A stretch of DNA of 64,000 nucleotides. Origin: Rhodospirillales bacterium. Its GTDB lineage: Bacteria; Pseudomonadota; Alphaproteobacteria; Reyranellales; Reyranellaceae. This document shows positions 1 to 7,268 of the stretch, piece after piece. Position 1 is the stretch's first letter; each line of letters opens with the position of its first letter. The position numbers and the translations under genes are program-made. The stretch is from contig JACPOB010000118.1 of the NCBI GenBank assembly GCA_016185145.1, positions 1 to 64,000 on the forward strand. The letters run 5' to 3'. The notes beneath the pieces were generated by a model. It searched no databases. It saw nothing but the letters and a program-made list of their open reading frames with translations, and was not told the DNA's origin.

Positions 1-1
1 C

Positions 2-184
2 CTCTACATCGCCATCGGCATCTCCGGCGCGATCCAGCATCTCGCCGGCATGAAGGACAGCAAGACCATCGTTGCGATCAACAAGGACGAGGAAGCCCCG
101 ATCTTCCAGGTTGCCGACTACGGCATCGTGGGCGATCTCTTTCAGATCGTGCCCGAGCTGACTGCTGCGGTGGAAAAGAAGTAA
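2..184 (+). CDS. etfA: Electron transfer flavoprotein subunit alpha, C-terminal end (partial)
   Basis: This is the last 60 codons of a gene that begins before the window. The visible protein contains the segment LYIAIGISGAIQHLAGM, then NKDEEAPIFQVADYG and DLFQIVPEL, which is the FAD-binding C-terminal domain of ETF alpha. That protein carries electrons from acyl-CoA dehydrogenases to ETF-ubiquinone oxidoreductase. The stop TAA lies 16 bases before the next gene, a 3-hydroxyacyl-CoA dehydrogenase, so the two are probably co-transcribed. That arrangement fits a fatty-acid or polyhydroxybutyrate metabolism operon. The identification is firm; only the length is unknown. Confidence 0.93.
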   Translation, partial: LYIAIGISGAIQHLAGMKDSKTIVAINKDEEAPIFQVADYGIVGDLFQIVPELTAAVEKK

Positions 185-200
185 CGCGGAGTATCGCGTC

Positions 201-1073
201 ATGATCAAGCGCATCGGCGTCATCGGTGCCGGCCAGATGGGCAGCGGCATTGCCCATGTCTGCGCGCTCAAGGGCTACGACATCCGTCTTTCGGATGTCG
301 ACCAGGGCCATCTCGACAAGGGCATCGAAGCCATCGGCCGCAACATGGACCGCCAGATCGGCCGCGGCATGATCCGGCCCGAGGACAAGGATGCCGCGCT
401 GCGCCGCATCTCCACCAACACCGACTTCAAGCAGTTCGCCGACTGCGACCTGATCGTCGAGGCGGCGACCGAGAACGAGGCGGTCAAGCGCGAGATCTTC
501 AAGAAGGTCTGCGTGGACCTGCCGGCCAACGTGCTGCTGGCGACCAACACCTCGTCGATCTCGGTGACGCGTCTGGCCTCGGTGACCGACCGGCCCGGCA
601 AGTTCATGGGCATGCACTTCATGAACCCCGTGCCGATGATGGGCCTGGTCGAGCTGATCCGCGGCATCGCCACGGAGGAGGAGACCTTCCGCACCGTCCG
701 TGACGTGGTGGTCAAGCTCGACAAGAAGCCGGTCAACGCCGAGGACTTCCCGGCCTTCATCGTCAACCGCATCCTACTGCCGATGATCAACGAGGCGGTC
801 TATGCCCTTTACGAGGGCGTGGGCAACGTCGAGGCGATCGACACCGGCATGAAGCTCGGCGCCAACCATCCCATGGGACCGCTCGAGCTCGCCGATTTCA
901 TCGGCCTCGATACCTGCCTGTCGGTGATGCAGGTGCTGCACGAGGGCCTGGCCGATTCCAAGTACCGGCCGTGCCCGCTGCTGGTGAAGTACGTCGAGGC
1001 CGGCTGGGTCGGCCGCAAGGTCAAGCGCGGCTTCTACGACTACTCGGGCGAGCGTCCGGTCCCGACGCGGTAA
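201..1073 (+). CDS. hbd: 3-hydroxybutyryl-CoA dehydrogenase
   Basis: A 290-residue NAD(P)-dependent 3-hydroxyacyl-CoA dehydrogenase that interconverts acetoacetyl-CoA and 3-hydroxybutyryl-CoA. The N-terminal Rossmann motif GVIGAGQMGSGIAH is at residues 6-19. The catalytic elements are Ser118/119 in ATNTSS, His139 in MHFMNP, Asn142 and Glu151. The C-terminal helical domain ends in VGRKVKRGFYDY, as in short single-domain Hbd/PaaH proteins of about 285-295 residues. It sits directly behind etfA, and that pairing is common in alphaproteobacteria. The start ATG follows a weak purine-rich stretch. Family assignment is secure. The chain-length preference cannot be read from the sequence. Confidence 0.93.
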   Translation: MIKRIGVIGAGQMGSGIAHVCALKGYDIRLSDVDQGHLDKGIEAIGRNMDRQIGRGMIRPEDKDAALRRISTNTDFKQFADCDLIVEAATENEAVKREIFKKVCVDLPANVLLATNTSSISVTRLASVTDRPGKFMGMHFMNPVPMMGLVELIRGIATEEETFRTVRDVVVKLDKKPVNAEDFPAFIVNRILLPMINEAVYALYEGVGNVEAIDTGMKLGANHPMGPLELADFIGLDTCLSVMQVLHEGLADSKYRPCPLLVKYVEAGWVGRKVKRGFYDYSGERPVPTR

Positions 1074-1153
1074 GCCCGCGTTCCGACGCCGCAGAATCCG
1101 AGCAGGTGGGAATCGCCGGCCTGCTCGCCAGGCGAGGAAATCCCTGTTCATCG

Positions 1154-1172
1154 GGCGTCGCGTCGCGACGCC
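1154..1172. repeat. Short perfect palindrome downstream of hbd
   Basis: A 9-bp perfect inverted repeat (GGCGTCGCG and CGCGACGCC around one T) lies in the 176-bp gap between hbd and the following small secreted protein. No T-tract follows it. It may be a factor-dependent terminator hairpin or an operator, and its role is unknown. The rest of this gap shows nothing recognisable. Confidence 0.35.
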
Positions 1173-1249
1173 GAATGTGAGCACGCGCCCGCTACGTCCG
1201 AACGGCCTCGTCGGTTAGGATAGGCGCCTCAACCTCGAAGGCGAAAACA

Positions 1250-1723
1250 ATGAACTCGAAGGCAACGCGTCTGTCCGTCCTCTCGGCGGTCGTGGTCGGT
1301 TTCGCGGCGACGCTCCTGCCGGCCGGCCCGGCCGATGCGCAGTGGGTGTTCGTCGCCCGCAAGGCGCTGGGTCGCATCGAGCAGATGAGGGAGGGACCGC
1401 AGAGTGGGGGCCGGCCAGGTTACGACTTCGCCACCGTGCTTCTCGATGCGCCTGCCGACAGGGTGTACGCGACGGCGCTGGAGCTTGCGCGCAAGAACAC
1501 GGCGGTGCGCGTCGTCATGCAGGATCCCGGCCAGCGCCGTTTCCAGATCGCTGAAGGAGACCGCACGGCCACCTTCAATGTCGTCCACTTCAACGACGAA
1601 GTGTCTCAGATCATGATTGCCGGTCACGCCGGACCGGGCGAGGACTCGACGACGTCGCGCGTCGTGCAGGCCATACTGCGCGTCTGCAAGGAGATGGGAA
1701 AGCACTGCCAGGCCGGCGGCTGA
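1250..1723 (+). CDS. Small secreted protein of unknown function
   Basis: A 157-residue protein with a clear Sec signal peptide: basic MNSKATR, a hydrophobic stretch, then PADAQ with likely cleavage after ADA near residue 30. The mature part contains YDFATVLLDAPADRVYATALELA and later ATFNVVHFNDEVSQIMI. This resembles small periplasmic alpha/beta proteins whose helix and strands pack like a DUF3568-type fold, but I cannot name the family. Two cysteines near the C terminus (residues 146 and 153) could form a disulfide. The gene stands alone, and its start follows GAAGG. Real gene, function unknown. Confidence 0.7.
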   Translation: MNSKATRLSVLSAVVVGFAATLLPAGPADAQWVFVARKALGRIEQMREGPQSGGRPGYDFATVLLDAPADRVYATALELARKNTAVRVVMQDPGQRRFQIAEGDRTATFNVVHFNDEVSQIMIAGHAGPGEDSTTSRVVQAILRVCKEMGKHCQAGG

Positions 1724-1830
1724 CCCCTCACCAACCGACCGGGCCGGCGAACCGTGACTCTTTTGCCGTTTGTTTCCTTCTAGCGCCCTGCGAGACTTCA
1801 CCACCGCATTGTCGCAAGGAGTAGAGTCCG

Positions 1831-3315
1831 ATGGCCCGCCGGCCGATTCGCATCGCCGTCTTGTATTTCGCCCATGAGACGGTGACGTTCCTCCAGAACG
1901 ACACGACGTACGACGACTTCGTCTACGAAGGCTCGCCGGCCAAGGGCGAGGCGCTGCTGGCGCACGACCCCAGGTCCTACATGGGCGGCTTCGTGAAGGT
2001 GGCGCGCGAGTTCGACGGTGTGGAGCTGGTCGGCATCGAATCGCCGCTGTTCCCCAAGACCGGCACGGGCTCGGGCTGGATAACGCGCGAGGCCTACGAG
2101 ACTTTCGTCGGACGCATGATCGACGAGATCACGGCGACGGGCCCCTATGACGGCGTCTACCTCAGCCTGCACGGCGCCATGGGCGTGCGCGGCGTGCCGC
2201 GGCCCGAGGCGGACATCGCCCGGCGGGTGCGCGCGGTGGTCGGCCGCAAGGCCTTCATCGTCGGCACCTTCGATCCGCATGGCAATGAGGACGAGGAATT
2301 CCTGCAGCAGGCCGACATGGCCTTCACGGTGAAATACTTCCCCCATTACGACAGTCACCTGCAGGGCGAGCGCGCGGCGCGCATGCTGGTGCGCGCCATC
2401 CGCGGCGACTACAAGCCGGCCACCGTCACCCAGCGCGTGCCCATCATCTCGCCGACCGTGCTGCAATGGACCGGCGCGTCGCCCTGGATGGACCTGGTCC
2501 AGCGCGCGCTGACCTGGGAGGCGCGCGAGCCCGACGTCTATGTGAACTTCTTCTTCGGCTTCCCCTTCGCCGACGTGCCGGATGTCGGCATGACCTTCCA
2601 GGTCATGACCAACGGAGATCCCGGACTGGCGCGCCGGGTCGCCGACGACATGTCCGCGGCGGCCTGGCGACAGCGCAAGGCCCTGATCGGCTCGACCAAG
2701 GTGTACACGATCCCCGAAGGCGTGACCCTCGCGAAGGAGGCGGTCGCGCGCGGCGCCAGCCCGGTGGTGCTGGCCGATCACAGCGATCGCTCGGGCTCGG
2801 CCACCTGGATCCTGAAGGAGGTCATCGAGCAGGACCTGTCGGACGTCCTGATCGCGACGGTGGCCGACGCCAGGGCGATCGACGTGCTCAAGGTCCGGGA
2901 CGTGAAGGCGGGCGAGCCGTTCGACATGGAGGTGGGCGGCCTGGTCGACGAATCCGCCGGCCCGCCGGTGCGTGTCCGGGGCACCGTGGTGGCTGCCGTC
3001 GAAGGCCGCGGCCAGCTCTGGGTCATCGTGAAGTTCGGCCGAGGCAACGTGCTGGTGCTGAGCCGCTACCTCGTGCAGATCATGGAGCCCGGGTCGCTGA
3101 GTGCGCTCGGCATCGACGTGTCGGCCTTCAAGGTCTTCGCCATCAAGTCGCGCGTGCACTTCCGCCGCGGGTTCGACGACAGCGGCTTCGCCAGGACGAT
3201 CCTGCTGGTCGAGCCGATCGAGCCCTTCCTGGGCACCGTCAGGCTCGAGGGGCTGCCGTATCAGAATGTCGACCTGAAGAAGTTCTACCCCTACGGCGAC
3301 CCGAAGTTTCCGTAG
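1831..3315 (+). CDS. M81 family metallopeptidase (MlrC / microcystinase C-like)
   Basis: A 494-residue protein of the MlrC family, zinc peptidases first known from microcystin breakdown but widespread in bacteria that do not degrade microcystin. The N-terminal M81 domain opens with RIAVLYFAHETVTF and contains YLSLHGAMGVRG and IVGTFDPHGNEDEE, whose Asp and His positions are the expected zinc ligands. The C-terminal MlrC_C domain starts around residue 300 with VVLADHSDRSGSATWIL. The start ATG has a good AAGGAG site 10 bases upstream. The gene is monocistronic here. The physiological substrate is probably a small peptide or amide and is not known. Confidence 0.88.
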   Translation: MARRPIRIAVLYFAHETVTFLQNDTTYDDFVYEGSPAKGEALLAHDPRSYMGGFVKVAREFDGVELVGIESPLFPKTGTGSGWITREAYETFVGRMIDEITATGPYDGVYLSLHGAMGVRGVPRPEADIARRVRAVVGRKAFIVGTFDPHGNEDEEFLQQADMAFTVKYFPHYDSHLQGERAARMLVRAIRGDYKPATVTQRVPIISPTVLQWTGASPWMDLVQRALTWEAREPDVYVNFFFGFPFADVPDVGMTFQVMTNGDPGLARRVADDMSAAAWRQRKALIGSTKVYTIPEGVTLAKEAVARGASPVVLADHSDRSGSATWILKEVIEQDLSDVLIATVADARAIDVLKVRDVKAGEPFDMEVGGLVDESAGPPVRVRGTVVAAVEGRGQLWVIVKFGRGNVLVLSRYLVQIMEPGSLSALGIDVSAFKVFAIKSRVHFRRGFDDSGFARTILLVEPIEPFLGTVRLEGLPYQNVDLKKFYPYGDPKFP

Positions 3316-3317
3316 CG

Positions 3318-3521
3318 TCAGAAGAGGCCGCTCAGTTGCCGGCGGCCGTCGACGACAGCGACGAGGTCAATTTCGTCCTCTCCGGGAAGCGGCGCAATCT
3401 GTAGCTTTGCATCGATGTGCAGAAGAACGCGGTCCGCGGCCGCTGGATTGTCTGAGGCGATGTATCGCCAGATCTCGCGGAGATCGGCCTCCGCCTGTCG
3501 ACTTACGAAAAGGTCAGCCAC
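3318..3521 (-). pseudogene. parE: ParE-family toxin with an internal deletion, probably inactive
   Basis: The N-terminal part FVSRQAEADLREIWRYIASD and the C-terminal part DEIDLVAVVDGRRQL match the two ends of a RelE/ParE toxin. However, residue 40 (LQIA) runs directly into PLPGEDE. ParE proteins are usually about 95-100 residues. This frame has 67 and lacks the central strands, which normally carry the conserved arginine-rich GLRSFPVGRY-like segment. The reading frame is still open, so the loss is an in-frame deletion. The start is taken as GTG at 3521 because GTGGCTGA overlaps the stop of the antitoxin gene; an upstream in-frame ATG at 3563 lies inside parD. Confidence 0.65.
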
Positions 3522-3795
3522 GCCGACGAGTACGACCTTTGAAGGCGGCCTGCTCTTCGGCAAGCACCCGTTTCAAGTCCAGACGACCGGCCCGGCCGCT
3601 CGCCTTGCCCTCGTTCCAGCGATTGCGCAGGACGGCGGCGTCGTGCTCGCGAAGGTGTCGACGCGATTCCCAAAGCCGAAGGGCATCGCGAATGACCTCG
3701 CTTGTCGAGGCATACTCGCCGGCCTCGACGGCTGCACGAACCGACTTGGCCATCGGTGCAGGTAGCGCCACGCTCAGCCGCTCGATCTCCGCCAT
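3514..3795 (-). CDS. parD: ParD-family ribbon-helix-helix antitoxin
   Basis: A 93-residue CopG/ParD-type protein. The N-terminal ribbon-helix-helix DNA-binding unit is MAEIERLSVALPAPMAKSV, followed by EYASTSEVIRDALRLWE, the standard ParD signature. The C-terminal half is charged and would wrap the partner toxin. The ATG at 3795 has GAGAGG 8-9 bases upstream; a GTG at 3810 is an alternative start. It overlaps the toxin gene by 8 bases, as expected for a translationally coupled type II toxin-antitoxin operon that represses itself. Because the toxin is shortened, this antitoxin may now be an orphan. Confidence 0.85.
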   Translation of the reverse strand: MAEIERLSVALPAPMAKSVRAAVEAGEYASTSEVIRDALRLWESRRHLREHDAAVLRNRWNEGKASGRAGRLDLKRVLAEEQAAFKGRTRRRG

Positions 3796-3828
3796 CTTCG
3801 GACCTCTCACGTTAAGGCGGCGAATGCC

Positions 3829-4401
3829 TCAGCTCATCGCCGCCCGCATCAGCGCGAGCCCTTCCGGCGTGTCCCAGTCGGCGTCGCCTTCCAGGCGTCC
3901 CAGCTCGCGGCCCTCCGGATCGACCAGGATCGAGGTCGGCAGCAGGGTCACGCCCAGTGTCGACATCGCCTTGCGGCCCTTGTCGTAATAGATGCGGAGG
4001 CTGAGCAGATTCTGCTCCTTGTAGAAGGGCCTGACCTTGGGCCTGGACGGACCGTCGAGCGAGATCGGGATCACCAGGAACCTGTCGCGCGGCATCTCGG
4101 CCTGCAGCCGGTCGAGGCTCGGCATTTCCTTCACGCAGGGCGCACACCAGGTCGCCCACAGGTTGATCAGTCGCGCCTGGCCGTTGAGTTCGGACATGCG
4201 TATCGGCTGGTCGTTGACGTCGAGGAATTCGAGATCCGGAACGGGCTTGGGCGGGATGGTGAGCTTGAAGCGCTTCATCGCGCCCTTGACCAGGGATGAG
4301 GAAATCTCGGCCCGGGCCGTTGCCGCGCTAATGAGGGTGGCTGCGGCGCCAGCCATGACGAGCCGGCGGCTGGGGAGGAAATCTCGTACGGGATGTGCCA
4401 T
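3829..4401 (-). CDS. TlpA-like periplasmic thiol-disulfide oxidoreductase
   Basis: A 190-residue thioredoxin-fold protein. The N terminus looks like a Tat-type signal: SRRLVMAGAAATLI with cleavage near ATARA, residue 31. The redox motif WCAPC is at residues 85-89 within NLWATWCAPCVKEMPSL, and PTSILVDPEGRELGR supplies the conserved cis-proline. This is the TlpA/ResE branch, which keeps periplasmic cysteines reduced, for example in cytochrome c maturation. It is divergently transcribed from argH with only 35 bases between the starts. Divergent tlpA and argH-lysA are common neighbours in alphaproteobacteria. The specific partner is unknown. Confidence 0.88.
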   Translation of the reverse strand: MAHPVRDFLPSRRLVMAGAAATLISAATARAEISSSLVKGAMKRFKLTIPPKPVPDLEFLDVNDQPIRMSELNGQARLINLWATWCAPCVKEMPSLDRLQAEMPRDRFLVIPISLDGPSRPKVRPFYKEQNLLSLRIYYDKGRKAMSTLGVTLLPTSILVDPEGRELGRLEGDADWDTPEGLALMRAAMS

Positions 4402-4436
4402 AAGCCGCGTTCCTAAAGGACTATTGGCTCATATTC

Positions 4437-5924
4437 ATGGCACGGAAGAACACCACTGCGCGAGGGCGTAAGACGCCAACGGCCGAACGGCAATCCAACA
4501 CGATGTGGGGCGGACGCTACAAGCTCGGCCCGGCGGAAATCATGGAGAAGATCAACGCCTCCATCGGTTTCGACCGGCGTCTCTATGCGCAGGACATCGC
4601 AGGCTCGCTCGCCCACTGCGACATGTTGGTCGCCCAGGGCATCCTCTCGGCCAAGGACGGCCGCGCCATCAAGCGCGGGCTCGTGAAGGTGCGTGAGGAG
4701 ATCGAAGCGGGGCGGTTCAAGTTCTCGACCAAGCTCGAGGACATCCACTTCAACGTCGAGGGCCGGTTGACCGATCTCATCGGCCCGGCCGGCGGCCGCC
4801 TGCACACGGCGCGGTCGCGCAACGACCAGATCGCGCTCGACGTGCGGCTGTGGGTGCGCGACACGATCGACCGCCTGGAGCCGATGCTCGCCGACCTGCA
4901 GGCCGCGCTGATCGATCGCGCCGACGAATATGCCGCGACCATCATGCCGGGCTTCACGCATCTGCAGACGGCGCAGCCCATCACCTTCGGCCATCACCTG
5001 ATGGCCTATGTCGAGATGGTCGGCCGCGACCGCAGCCGGCTTTCCGACTGCCGCGCGCGCTTGAACGAATCGCCGCTGGGCGCGGCGGCGCTCGCCGGCT
5101 CGCCGCATCCCATCGATCCGCGCAAGACCGCCAGGGCGCTGGGCTTCGACCGGCCGATGGCCAACTCGCTCGATGCCGTGTCCGATCGCGACTATGTCGT
5201 GGAGTTCATCGCCGCGGCCTCGCTGACGGCGGTGCACCTGTCGCGCCTGTCGGAGGAGATCGTGCTCTGGTGCTCCGCACCGTTCCGATTCATCTCCCTG
5301 TCCGACGCCTTCACGACCGGCAGCTCGATCATGCCGCAGAAGCGCAATCCCGACGCCGCCGAGCTGACGCGCGCCAAGGTCGGCCGCATCGTCGGCGCCT
5401 TCACCGCGCTCTGCATCATCCTGAAGGGCCTGCCGCTGACCTACGGCAAGGACATGCAGGAGGACAAGGAGCCCCTGTTCGACGCTGCCGATTCGCTGGA
5501 GCTCGGCATCGCGGCGATGACCGGCATGGTGCGCGACCTCAAGGCCAATCCCGAGCGCATGCGCGCCGTGGCCTCGGCCGACTATTCGGTGGCGACCGAT
5601 CTCGCCGACTGGCTGGTGCGCAAGGTCGGCCTGCCGTTCCGCCAGGCCCATCACGTCACCGGCCGCCTGGTCGGCATCGCCGCCGACAAGGGCGTCGATC
5701 TCGACAAGCTCACCTTGGCCGAGATGCAGGCCGTCGAACCCAAGATCGATCGCGGCGTCTATCGCGTGCTGACCGTCGAGGCGTCGGTCAATGCGCGCAA
5801 GAGCCTGGGCGGCACCGCGCCCGCCAACGTCGCGCGAGCGGTGAAGGAAGCAAGAAAGCGCTTCCTCCCCACGAAGTGGGGAGGTGGCCCGAAGGGCCGG
5901 AGGGGTCAAACTCATGGCTTCTGA
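4437..5924 (+). CDS. argH: Argininosuccinate lyase
   Basis: A 495-residue enzyme that splits argininosuccinate into arginine and fumarate, the last step of arginine synthesis. It starts with MWGGRYKLGPAEIME after a short basic leader. It contains HTARSRNDQIALDVRLW, GFTHLQTAQPITFGHH and, near residue 300, the fumarase/aspartase signature GSSIMPQKRNPD with its mobile-loop serine. The last ~20 residues (from LPTKWGGGPKGRR onward) are not native ArgH sequence. They are encoded by a palindromic element that continues into lysA. The stop TGA overlaps the lysA start by 11 bases. Confidence 0.95.
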   Translation: MARKNTTARGRKTPTAERQSNTMWGGRYKLGPAEIMEKINASIGFDRRLYAQDIAGSLAHCDMLVAQGILSAKDGRAIKRGLVKVREEIEAGRFKFSTKLEDIHFNVEGRLTDLIGPAGGRLHTARSRNDQIALDVRLWVRDTIDRLEPMLADLQAALIDRADEYAATIMPGFTHLQTAQPITFGHHLMAYVEMVGRDRSRLSDCRARLNESPLGAAALAGSPHPIDPRKTARALGFDRPMANSLDAVSDRDYVVEFIAAASLTAVHLSRLSEEIVLWCSAPFRFISLSDAFTTGSSIMPQKRNPDAAELTRAKVGRIVGAFTALCIILKGLPLTYGKDMQEDKEPLFDAADSLELGIAAMTGMVRDLKANPERMRAVASADYSVATDLADWLVRKVGLPFRQAHHVTGRLVGIAADKGVDLDKLTLAEMQAVEPKIDRGVYRVLTVEASVNARKSLGGTAPANVARAVKEARKRFLPTKWGGGPKGRRGQTHGF

Positions 5925-5975
5925 CCCCTCGGTCCGCTCCGCGGACACCTCCCCGCGCTCTGCGCAGGGAGGAAG
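5861..5975. repeat. Palindromic element (family D) spanning the argH stop and lysA start
   Basis: About 115 bases form a long imperfect inverted repeat. The left arm is 5861-5908 (CTTCCTCCCCACGAAGTGGG and on to GGAGGGGTCA). The right arm is 5922-5975 (TGACCCCTCGG and on to AGGGAGGAAG). Short internal hairpins lie in each arm, for example CCCCACGAAGTGGGG. Elements of this composition are normally intergenic in alphaproteobacteria. Here the element is translated: its left arm gives the end of ArgH and its right arm the start of LysA. The situation is reminiscent of Rickettsia palindromic elements. Confidence 0.8.
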
Positions 5976-7248
5976 GAACGATTTCTTCTCCTACAAGAAC
6001 GGCGAGATGCATGCCGAAGGCGTTGCTCTCGCCGCCATCGCGGCCCAGGTCGGCACGCCGTTCTACTGCTACTCGGCCGGCGCCATGCGCGCGACCTGGA
6101 AGGAGTTCGCCGACGGCCTCAAGGGCATGAATGCCGAGGTCTGCTACGCCATGAAGGCGAACTCGAGCCTTGCGGTGGTCCGCCTGTTCGGCGAGCTGGG
6201 CGCGGGATCCGACATCGTCTCGGTCGGCGAGATGCGGCGTGCGCTCGCGGCCGGCATCCCGGCCAGGCGCATCATCTATTCCGGTGTCGGCAAGAAGCCG
6301 TCGGAGCTGATGGCGGCGCTGGAAGCCGGTGTCGGGCAGATCAATGTCGAGAGCTCGTCCGAGCTCGAGACGCTGAATGCCGTGGCCGGCCAGATCGGCG
6401 TCAAGGCGAGCATCACCATCCGGGTGAATCCCGACGTCGACGCCAAGACCCACGCCAAGATCACGACCGGCCGCAAGGAGAACAAGTTCGGCATCGACAT
6501 CGACCTTGCCCGCGAGGCTTACGCGCTCGCCGGCAAGCTGCCGAACCTCAACGTGGTCGGCGTGGCCATGCATATCGGCTCGCAGCTCACCTCCCTCGAC
6601 CCGTATCGCGATGCCATCATCCGGGTGCGCGGCCTGATCGGCCAGCTGCGTGCCGATGGTCACAAGATCGACCGCTTCGACATCGGCGGCGGCCTGGGGA
6701 TCGTTTATGCCCAGGAGAAGCCGCCGGCGATCTCCGACTTCCTGGCAATGGTGGCCCGTGAAACTGCAGGGCTGGGTTGCGCGTTGACCTTCGAGCCCGG
6801 GCGCCGGCTGGTCGGCGAGGCGGGCGTCCTCGTGAGCGAGGTGATCCTCGTGAAGCCCGGCGCTGCAAAGACTTTTGTCATCGTCGACGCGGCGATGAAC
6901 GACCTGATCCGGCCCACCCTTTATGAGGCTTGGCACGATATCGTGCCGGTGCGTGAACGCCCCCAAGCCGCCACGATCCGCTGTGACATTGTCGGGCCGA
7001 TCTGCGAATCGGGTGACTACCTCGCACAGGACCGTGATATGGCGCCGCTGGCTGCCGGAGACTTGGTCATGATACGCTCTGCCGGCGCCTATGGGGCCGT
7101 CATGGCATCGACTTACAACACCCGGCCCCTCGCGCCGGAGGTCATGGTCGATGGCACGCGATTTGCGGTCACCCGGCCGAGGCCTTCGATCGACGAGTTG
7201 CTCGCCGCCGAGCGGTTTCCGCCCTGGCAAGAGCCGGTAAAGTCTTAA
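5914..7248 (+). CDS. lysA: Diaminopimelate decarboxylase
   Basis: A 444-residue PLP enzyme (alanine racemase-fold type III) that decarboxylates meso-diaminopimelate to lysine. The PLP lysine is in CYAMKANSSLAVV. Other marks are AMHIGSQLTS, FDIGGGLGI, TFEPGRRLVGEAG and the substrate cysteine region GPICESGDYLAQDR. The ATG at 5914 lies inside the preceding palindromic element and overlaps the argH stop. An ATG at 5884 in frame is also possible. Native homology begins only at FFSYKNGEMHAEGVAL, so the first ~20 residues (MASDPSVRSADTSPRSAQGG) come from the repeat. It is likely translationally coupled to argH. Confidence 0.94.
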   Translation: MASDPSVRSADTSPRSAQGGRNDFFSYKNGEMHAEGVALAAIAAQVGTPFYCYSAGAMRATWKEFADGLKGMNAEVCYAMKANSSLAVVRLFGELGAGSDIVSVGEMRRALAAGIPARRIIYSGVGKKPSELMAALEAGVGQINVESSSELETLNAVAGQIGVKASITIRVNPDVDAKTHAKITTGRKENKFGIDIDLAREAYALAGKLPNLNVVGVAMHIGSQLTSLDPYRDAIIRVRGLIGQLRADGHKIDRFDIGGGLGIVYAQEKPPAISDFLAMVARETAGLGCALTFEPGRRLVGEAGVLVSEVILVKPGAAKTFVIVDAAMNDLIRPTLYEAWHDIVPVRERPQAATIRCDIVGPICESGDYLAQDRDMAPLAAGDLVMIRSAGAYGAVMASTYNTRPLAPEVMVDGTRFAVTRPRPSIDELLAAERFPPWQEPVKS

Positions 7249-7268
7249 GCGCAAGCGAAAGGACGGCG

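Noticed and set aside
3522..3563. ATG at 3563 as the ParE start
   Set aside because: The first 14 residues it would add are encoded inside parD in another frame and do not resemble ParE; GTG 3521 overlaps the parD stop and begins the homology.
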